DNA of 52,218 nucleotides. Origin: Chromera velia (Eukaryota > Sar > Chromeraceae). The stretch covers positions 7,501-59,718 of the forward strand of contig JAHBMJ010005959.1 of the NCBI GenBank assembly GCA_018398765.1, written 5' to 3'. Of the stretch, positions 45,294 through 52,218 are shown piece by piece. The notes beneath the pieces were generated by a model, which saw only the letters and a program-made list of their open reading frames with translations, was not told where the DNA came from and ran no database searches. The position numbers and the translations under genes are program-made. Within the stretch, counting starts at the first letter, position 1. Each line of letters opens with the position of its first letter.

Positions 45294-46560
45294 TCAGCTT
45301 GGGGATTCATGCGCGATCGACTCTCTGTCTCTCTCTATGGATGAATGGTGAGACAGGTATCGTGGTGTTTGTGTGTTATGAAGTGGAGCCTCAGGAGCTA
45401 GGGGCAGATGCTGATTGTCGTCAGGAGCAATTCTGAGCTTAGAAGGAGGAAGGCGATTCGTGGTATTCTTTTGAAGACCGACTTTCGAAAGCCTCTCTGG
45501 ATGTTTCCCGGACCAGGTCCTCTCGCGGTGTCTATCAGATCTAGTTCGTCTACATTCATGCAGCGAAGTGCCCTTTGTTAACAATACATCCCCAGTAGAC
45601 GGTGCTCAGATATCAGCGGCACCTCAGAGAGTTGAAGTGTGGACTGTTGTGGCTGAGTGTGGGAGCCTTTGGGGTGTGAAACGTGAGAAATGGAGATTGC
45701 TGGCAGTGAGATTGCGTTGATAGGTAGGCGTTGGGGACAAAAGGGGACACAGGTGACTCCCTTGTAATGGGAGGACATAGTTGTGGCGCCGTAGCAGCTA
45801 GAAAGGGCCTCGCTCCCCTCTGTTCCTGCGGATTGGGAGAGTAGACGGGAGAGAGGGGAAATGAGTGAAGGGGTGGATGTTGGAGGGGTATCTGCTGCAT
45901 GGGGGTGATGTGATGCATGGTGAGCGGTTTCTCTGCAGCCAGCGGTGTTTTGCCTCCGAGCAACGGTGGTGTTCAAGCTCCTACCGTTGCCATCTCCACC
46001 TTCTTGTCTTCTTTTTGTTCGTTCTCTTCAATTCTGAAGGGGGGGGCAGACAGTGTAGTAGGTGCTATGCAATGGGAAGGCCAGGAGCAGTAGGACCACA
46101 CCTTACAGAGAGTAAATTATTGTGAGAATGACAGGGGTGATGGGAGACGTGTTTGTATACATGCACAGAGAGAGGTATGAAAACACATGCAGATTGTATG
46201 AAGGTGTCTGCTGAGTCTGCTCATTTCGATACTTTGTCATGTTTAGAGAGTCACCCTCAGACCTCTGTTCCTATTTCGGTGTCTTTGTACAGATTCAAGG
46301 GGCTGTGCAAGGATGGAGCCTGGTCGGAGGGGGGTACATGAACTCATATTAGGCTCATCGATTTGCACCTGCTTTGAAGAGACGTTATGAGGTGGAGAGG
46401 GAAGGTCTGTTGCGAGGGAAGAAGGGAGGGGAGGCTGCATGTGGGTAGGGTCCGTCAGTTTTCCGACAGGTGCAGGCAGAGGGGTAAAGGGGGTCGCGTA
46501 TGTGTGATCCCCCCAGGTGGCGTCGTCTCTCTTCACTCCCCGTACCTGGCTATGTCCAAA
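45294..46560 (-). CDS. Candidate multi-exon Pro/Ser/His-rich protein, unidentified
   Basis: Three minus-strand stretches have even, non-repetitive composition. About 46555-46270 reads DDATWGDHTYATPFTPLPAP to PLRPGSILAQPLES, with GTACAAAG as possible donor. About 45925-45613 follows CTGGCTGCAG and reads MHHITPMQQIPLQHPPLHSF; an overlapping second frame is also open here. About 45590-45294 reads SGKHPERLSKVGLQKNTTN to ERDRESIAHESPS-stop. Exact joins could not be fixed and no domain is recognised. High Pro, Ser, His and Gln suggest a disordered protein. Low confidence that all three belong together. Confidence 0.3.
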
Positions 46561-47196
46561 TCAGTCGAAGCAGTGGGAAAGGCCGGAGAGAAGCCAGTGA
46601 CATAGAGAGAATAGAAGCCAGAATTAAGAGTCTAACTGTCTGCATGCAAGACGATCATCCCGTCCCCTCCCTCCCCCGATGCAGTCCCCCCTTCAAAAGA
46701 GTCTCCTGTCATTTAATGACGCCAGTTAGCACTTTGTAGTATACGACGGCGGTCTAGGTATAAGGGACAGAAGGCAGTTGGTTGGGGCTGCTGCCTTTGT
46801 TTTGTCTGAGAAGACTACTGTAACAGACAAGATCATGAAAAGGAAAGAAAGACAAACGGAAGAGGGGCAGGGAGATGAAGGAAAAATCCTTGGCACAGCT
46901 GCGTTATCCGGCTCAAAACAGACAAAATTCACGAGTGAGAAAAAAACAGTTCCCAACGCTTCCTTTCCCTCTGTATGTACGGAACCCTTCGCCCTCTGAG
47001 TCAACGCAGGGAACTTAAAGGCCTATACAGTAGGGTCTATTCCCTTATGAGCATTCCTCTCATCCTCCCCCTAAGTAACTGAGTCTCTCTCTTTCTCACT
47101 CACACATACATACATACACATACTCACTTTCACATACACACACACACATATATACACACACACACACACATACATACACACACATACACACACACA

Positions 47197-47240
<44 letters not shown>

Positions 47241-47460
47241 GACATATATACATACTCACTCACTCACTCACTCACACATACATATACACATACACATATA
47301 TATACACGTACGGGTTTCCTGTTTCTTCGGCAGAATAATGTATGATCCAGTGGCTTTCCTTTGACTTTTTCAACCAGTGGTGTGCAAGCTGTGCAGTAAA
47401 GGTTTTACCTTGCTTCCACAAACGATCAACACTATTTTGCTCCCTTTCCCAGAGATGGTA
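46561..47460. repeat. Non-coding region with (CA)n microsatellite
   Basis: (CA)n and (CATA)n tracts fill 47099-47310. The rest shows no supported exon. Confidence 0.6.
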
Positions 47461-47466
47461 AGACTA

Positions 47467-48555
47467 CTACTTCTTTGTCTTGCTCGGTTTTAACATCGCT
47501 GTGTAGAATCTCAGCTCGTTCAGTAGAAGAAAAAGAGTATATGCTTGATGCTTTTCTCTAGGATTGTGAGTAGCTTTTTCTGTCTTAACTCCGTGGTCCA
47601 TCTCTTCTTTTTCACTCCTGCAATGATAGATATACTTATCGCTCGTGAGAAGTCTACTTCTTTCTGTTTGCGTCTTTGTGAGCTCGTGGAAGGTCTCCGG
47701 CATGATAATGTGCATGATTGGCTGGGAAGTTTCTTTTTTTTTTTTTTGAGGTTCGTCATATTTCTTAGTCTGTCAGCTCTCTCGTTTGGGTCCCTCTTGT
47801 CGTTTCTCTGACGTGATTTCTGACTTTATCTTGGATATTCTTTGTCCCTTAACTACCTCTATCCGTCTGCTGTCTCCACACATCTCCGTCTCCATCTCTA
47901 GCATGCCCAAGAGATACGCAAAGAGTCGGTCTGGCATCTGGACGTTTCTTTGCCTCTTGAACCTCATTTTTCCCTTCATTAAATTCTCGTCAGCGATTGT
48001 CTCTTTCCAAATTTATCCAGACAGTTGGAAGGCGACTAAAAGTTTGGAGGAATCAAGAACAAGAGACCGGCTGTCTTCTTCCTAAAGACTTTCCACTCAT
48101 TCTTACGATATATTTCGACTTCCGCATTCTCTTATTCCATAAAACTGATTCTCCCTGCGCACTCAGAGTCTCTACGCCTCAACGGTCTGCGGGCCCTCCC
48201 CCCTGTTTCTTTAATTGTGTACGACTCCTAACCGCTCAATGGACTGTTATGTGTGGTGTCATTCATTGATTGCAAAAAACGGAGACCACCTCAAATTGCA
48301 TAGACACATATATGGATATCTGATTCATGGCATGCACGCAGGTTGGCGAACCATAACGAAGCTCCGGAGGTCCATGCCGGGCCGCCTGCCATCCCCACTC
48401 TCCACTCCACCATGAAGGGGTTGAAGAGCTTTCCATAAATCAATAGCGAATGCGGTTTGTCTGTCCAGCTCATTTGTTGGTTGCACAGCATCCTCTCTTT
48501 CCTTTTCGTCGTCTGAAAGACAATTGACTGGATCTGTCCTGCTTAAGTGTTCCAC
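47467..48555 (-). pseudogene. Fragmentary minus-strand coding traces, unidentified
   Basis: Four stretches read like coding on one strand: about 48555-48400 (NCLSDDEKEREDAVQPTNEL, FAIDLWKALQPLHG), 48078-48020 (EEDSRSLVLDSSKLLVAFQL after TCTTTAG), 48018-47773 (IWKETIADENLMKGK, PDRLFAYLLGMLEMETEM) and 47715-47467 (ETFHELTKTQTERSRLL, LFLLLNELRFYTAMLK). Stops fall between them without clear donors, so this is either a gene with introns I could not resolve or a decayed copy. No family is recognised. Confidence 0.25.
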
Positions 48556-48669
48556 CTATTTACTTCTGTTTCATTCTGTACTCTTCTGGAAGCAGCTGTG
48601 GGGCAGGGCTGCAAACTTACCTGCCTATATATGCGTTAGTGCATTTATGCGAGTGTGCATGTTTGTGTC

Positions 48670-48845
48670 TACACATGTGCGTGCGTGCGTACGTGTGTGT
48701 GTATATGTATGTGTATGTATGTGTGTCTCTGTGTGTGTGTGTGTGTGTATGTGTGTGTGTGTGTATGCGCAGTGACTACACGGAGGGGCTGTATAAGAGT
48801 GGAATCTTCGCTGCTGTGATTGGTTGGTTGGTTGGTTGGTTGGTT
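48670..48845. repeat. (GT)n and (TTGG)n microsatellites
   Basis: A GT/GTAT tract spans about 48680-48768, and a TTGG tract spans 48821-48843. Confidence 0.9.
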
Positions 48846-49734
48846 TCTTGCTGTGCGTTACGTTCTTGCATATGGTCCTACTCCAGCTTCCGCTAGTCTT
48901 TGGAATTCTTTTTTTGGTGATCTTTGCCCTAACACTTCTCTTCGGTGGGCTGTGGAGCTCTCTTGGCCTTCTTTTCCTTTCTCTCTCCTCGCCTATATCT
49001 CTTAGAGCAGTCTCTTTCTTCAGAAAAACCCCTGTATGCCGATTTGGAGTCTCCCAGTCTCGCTTTTCCGTCGTATCTGAGTTCCCTGATATGGAGAACC
49101 CACATATTATATATAGGGCGATGAGTTTGATCCTGAATTCCCTAGCGCTCTATCTATAACTTCTTTGCATTCTGCAGCCAGTGCCCCTGCTCATCTGAGT
49201 GCATACGTATAGCTGAAGACCCCAAGCCAAGGTTGGGAACCCTGAGGGCTGGGCAGGTCTAAGAGTCTGGAGTTTCTGGATCGGAAGTGGAGGGTGTTCC
49301 GTTGCACTTTAGACTCTTAGAAATACATAGAGGAAATCGCTAATGGTCTTAGTTTAAAAGTAAAGAAATTATTAAATTAGTTTAGTAAATATAGATGAAT
49401 TAAATTATTGATCAGTTAGTAAAAATAAAGACAGTACTTAGTCTAAAAGAAAGATAAAAAATAATTAAGGAAAATAGATTTATTTAGAAAGATTTAGTGA
49501 ATAATTGTTTTTGGAAATAAAGAAAAAGTGAAATAAGAAAAAGAAATGAATTAAATACATTGATTATAATCATAAAGAAATAAATAAATATAGAATTGCA
49601 GGAACGGGATTCAAACGAGTTCAAGCTCAATCGGAGCACACCTAGGAGCATGCTAGATACAGTAAGTATTGCAGGCAAAATCACAACTTAAGACCACTTA
49701 GAAAGATTATCAAGGCCGCTGGATCAGGCGTTAG
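48846..49734. other. Non-coding region ending in AT-rich DNA
   Basis: 49320-49590 is strongly AT-rich. No gene is supported. The hydrophobic frames at 48824-49159 lie in a T-rich tract and lack features. Confidence 0.4.
49600..49720 (-). repeat. Possible tRNA-derived SINE fragment
   Basis: On the minus strand CTCGTTTGAATCCCGTTCC matches a polymerase III B box with a T-loop-like TTTGAATCC. About 85 bp upstream TAAGTGGTCTTAAG resembles the D-arm of a leucine- or serine-type tRNA. The stems do not all close. Confidence 0.35.
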
Positions 49735-49742
49735 ACATATCC

Positions 49743-49852
49743 GAAAAAATTGGACGTATCTGGAAAATCGGACGCGTCTGGAAAATCGGACGTATCCAGA
49801 AAATCGGACGCGTCCGAAAAATCAGACGGGTCCAGAAAATCGGACGGACATA
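49743..49852. repeat. 18-bp tandem repeat with MluI-like palindromes
   Basis: Six units of GGACGTATCTGGAAAATC type, several containing GACGCGTC. Each unit is nearly its own inverted repeat around ACGCGT. Confidence 0.8.
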
Positions 49853-50180
49853 TCTAACAGAAAAATCTGAAAAATCAGATTGAAACGAAAAAACAAAATT
49901 GAAGTGCGATTTAGAAATAGAGATTTCAAGCTCGTCGAAGGGGCGGCTCTAAATTTTGAAGGATTCTCTCTGAACCTTAGATTCGATTCTCACTCTGAAC
50001 TGAACTTCTGACTTGGAAAAATCTGAACCCGGTCTAAAATCGAACTCAGTCTTGAACCTTCTTACACAAACAACTTCAATCAATTGGCTCTCTGTGAGTG
50101 TTTATTCTAGGCTCTTTGGCGCTCCGTTCTCTTCTAGCTTTACCTAGCTGCTTGGCTTAGACACAAAATCCGACTAGCGC
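49853..50180. other. Spacer
   Basis: GAACTTGA/TCTGAACC-like short repeats are visible. No gene is supported. Confidence 0.35.
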
Positions 50181-50184
50181 AGTA

Positions 50185-50290
50185 TATGTGGTGACTTGCC
50201 GTGAGAGTCGAACTCACAACCTGCAAAGAGCGAAACTAGCTGGAGACCAATCGAGTCTCTCAGCACAGACACTTGGAAGATTTCTATCCA
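50185..50290 (-). repeat. tRNA-like (SINE) sequence with perfect T-arm
   Basis: At 50217-50201 (minus strand) GTGAG-TTCGACT-CTCAC forms a perfect 5-bp stem with a 7-base TTCGANT loop. It is followed by GGCAAGTCACCA. About 50 bp upstream TGCTGAGAGACTCGATTGGTC resembles the A box and D-arm. The expected 5' acceptor strand (ACTTGCC) is not found at the right distance, so I call a SINE or tRNA relic, not a tRNA gene. Confidence 0.5.
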
Positions 50291-50664
50291 GGCAACTTTG
50301 GGAACTCTCTTCCTTGCCGGGAACCCCAGCAAGAGACCAAGAGAGAAGGTCAAACTGTATGGCCGACCACTTTTCTTCAGAAACCGACACCAAAGAGTTC
50401 TCTTCATCCAACCACACCTGCAAGCGCTGGATCTAGCAGTTCCTTCTATTACTCGCTGGAGACCTTTCAGAAAGCACTTCTCCTGTGTGTGGGCAGCTGT
50501 CGCTCCTTTAGACCCTGCTGTTTTCGGACTTCCTTCTCTGTCTTCTCAACTCCATCCACATCGGCACGCTTTCATGCCCAGCTTCTAGTATGCTCTGATG
50601 CCTTCATCAACCACAAAGAGCCCTTCGAGTTGAAACGACCTTCACCTTTGACTTGGAAAAGAAT

Positions 50665-50945
50665 CACAACAAAACCAGAGCAAACCGTGAAACACTGCAG
50701 AATTCTCGTTTTATTCTCCCTTCTGTCCTTTAAGAAGAAAACCGAAACAAAACCGGAGTAAACCGCGAAGCGCTGCCGAATTTTCGTCTTATTCTCCCTT
50801 CTGTCCTTTGAGAAGAAAACCGAAACAAAACCGGAGCAAACCGCGAAGCGCTGCCAAATTTTCGTCTTATTCTCCCTTCTGTCCTTTGAAAAAAAAACCG
50901 AAACAAAACTGGAGCAAACCGCAAAGCGCTGCCCATTTTTTTTTT
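50665..50945. repeat. 78-bp tandem repeat (26-codon period)
   Basis: Copies begin at 50681, 50759, 50837 and 50915, exactly 78 bp apart. Each reads AACCGCGAAGCGCTGCC, then TTTTCGTCTTATTCTCCC, then AAACCGAAACAAAACCGGAG. The period is a multiple of three, so open frames persist across it. Confidence 0.92.
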
Positions 50946-51002
50946 CCTATTCTCAAACTTCCAGATTTGAAGAAAACACACAAGTAACAACACAAACTCA
51001 TA

Positions 51003-51883
51003 TTGCACCTAGTCAAAATCCTTCAGCAACAGCAAAACTTACCTGGAAGACCTCACCTCAACTTTGACCAGACCCCCCCACCGATCAGAGAAGCCCTCAG
51101 ATTCGTTCTCCTCAGAGACCCACCCCGATTACTGCGAACAGGAAGAGTGCAACAAGCACGAACCCTGACAGAAGAGACTCTCCAAAGGAACTTGGATTTT
51201 GTGACTAACCCAGAAAACTTGAGCACTTTCTTGCTCGATCAGTATACCTACTGCGTTCACGCACACCACCGTCAGTCATCAAGAACCCTCCAGGCACTGA
51301 ATCTGGATACACTTCCCCAGCAAAAGTTCGTGTGCAAATTGCATCTCCTGCTGCCTCCATATCTCTTCGCTTGTGACAGATACATTCCCCTAGAGACCCC
51401 TTTCCAGAAATAAAAACAGTCACAGACCGACCAAGGAACGCAAGACTTCCACCAAAAGCGCTTTGAAGACAACCTCCCACCCCAGACTAACCTGAATTAC
51501 CACCGGACAGAATTTTCTCGTTCTTCAAACGACAGTCTGCAAGCAGCGTTGGAAGCACCCTTATTTGCAGAGACCCATCGGACAGACTGATCGTTAATAC
51601 CAGAGAAAGGGCGCAGGTGATTGCAGAACGAACACTCGAGAAGAACTATCAGTTTACGAGAAATTCGTTGGGGTTCAGCATTTTTCTGATCGATCAGTAC
51701 ACCCATCACGCTCACGCACACAACCGGCTTTCATCCCACCTACACCAAGCACTGGCATTAGATACTACTTTTCAAGAGAGATTCGTCTCTACCTACTGCT
51801 ATAAGCTTCCCACTTATCTAGAACCGTTCGATGCATACATGTGCCCTGTACAGGGCTGCCCCGACTGCCATGCCCCAAGCTAA
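51003..51883 (+). CDS. Tandem copies of an unidentified about 95-residue domain
   Basis: Copy 1 (about 51090-51413) reads LLRDPPRLL, TLTEETLQRNLDFV, FLLDQYTYCVHAHHRQSS, QALNLDT and KFVCKLHLLLPPYL. Copy 2 (about 51556-51883) reads ICRDPSDRLI, VIAERTLEKNYQF, FLIDQYTHHAHAHNRLSS, QALALDT and RFVSTYCYKLPTYL, ending CPVQGCPDCHAPS. The same landmarks in the same order show a duplication at protein level. The two copies are in different frames, separated by about 140 bp, so an intron or a broken gene lies between them. A Lys/Ala-rich tail reading follows at 51870-51950. I do not recognise the domain; HAH and the CxxxxCxxCH end could bind metal. Confidence 0.5.
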
Positions 51884-52029
51884 AGCAAAAGCAAAAGCGA
51901 AGGCTCAGGTTCAACCGAAGGCTCAGGCCACAACAAAGCCAAAAGCATAACCGAAAGCAGAACCCAAAGCGAAAGCGAAGTCGCTATGCTCGAAATCGGA
52001 TTCGTATGCTGACAGCAGATTCGATTACA

Positions 52030-52218
52030 TGATGTACATATTGTTTATGCTAATATATTAAAGTAAAATTAACTTAAAAGCTATAAATTTACGTATTTGC
52101 AAATACAAGTTGTCCTAAAACTTGCCTTCAATAGTATTATTTTTTAAAAATATGTACAAATCTAGCAATATGCTAGGCAATGTGTTTATAATCAATCAAC
52201 CAATCAATCAATCAATAA
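52030..52218. repeat. AT-rich end with (ATCA)n
   Basis: AT-rich DNA without a gene, ending in an ATCA/ACCA tetranucleotide tract (about 52188-52218). Confidence 0.6.

Noticed and set aside
50201-50217. A functional tRNA gene
   Set aside because: The T-arm is perfect, but no matching acceptor strand or anticodon arm closes at tRNA distances.

Overview
This is a eukaryotic nuclear contig. Its genes are split by GT-AG introns, it is rich in microsatellites, minisatellites and transposon remnants, and there is a single undetermined base near 40939. It shows no bacterial operon, phage or CRISPR structure. A motile, intron-rich protist with mitochondrial haem metabolism fits best. My guess is a photosynthetic alveolate of the chromerid type (Chromera-like), but this rests on gene content and genome style, not on a marker gene.

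Five host genes can be read with good support. (1) 3201-713, minus: a five-exon exosome subunit of the RRP46/EXOSC5 family. (2) 23837-22197, minus: a multi-exon ciliary microtubule inner protein of the CIMIP1 (C20orf85) family. (3) 34150-32542, minus: a three-exon, beta-strand-rich protein with a signal peptide and a terminal phenylalanine, family unknown. (4) 34700-36716, plus: a two-exon mitochondrial carrier of the SLC25A38/Hem25 glycine-importer type, with a 200-residue N-terminal extension carrying eight Cys-Pro motifs. (5) 43270-41127, minus: a CBM20-like starch-binding domain followed by thirteen 18-residue Cys/His repeats. Genes 3 and 4 are divergent and share 549 bp of upstream DNA. 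Several weaker minus- or plus-strand gene candidates lie at 8.2-8.8, 15.5-16.3, 37.9-38.6, 45.3-46.5 and 47.5-48.6 kb. Unidentified open reading occurs at 51.0-51.9 kb, where two copies of one unknown domain lie in tandem.

The rest is repeat-rich DNA. 3.6-4.6 kb holds a duplicated two-part block, 4.9-5.6 kb a 38-bp minisatellite, 6.1-7.1 kb the 3' part of a LINE, and 9.2-9.8 and 11.3-14.4 kb large G/C-skewed minisatellites. Three non-autonomous DNA transposons (12096-12677, 25408-26050, 38905-39278) share CTAGG termini and each has a perfect 8-bp target duplication, which points to a hAT-like family. 26.7-28.7 kb carries a pair of 337-bp direct repeats that may be the ends of a short LTR-type fossil. 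tRNA-like (SINE-like) pieces occur near 18.5, 49.6 and 50.2 kb. AT-rich islands separate the gene-bearing parts.

The most interesting host feature is the carrier. Glycine import feeds 5-aminolaevulinate synthesis, and the Cys-Pro motifs resemble haem regulatory motifs. That suggests, as inference only, haem sensing at the glycine import step on the intermembrane-space side.
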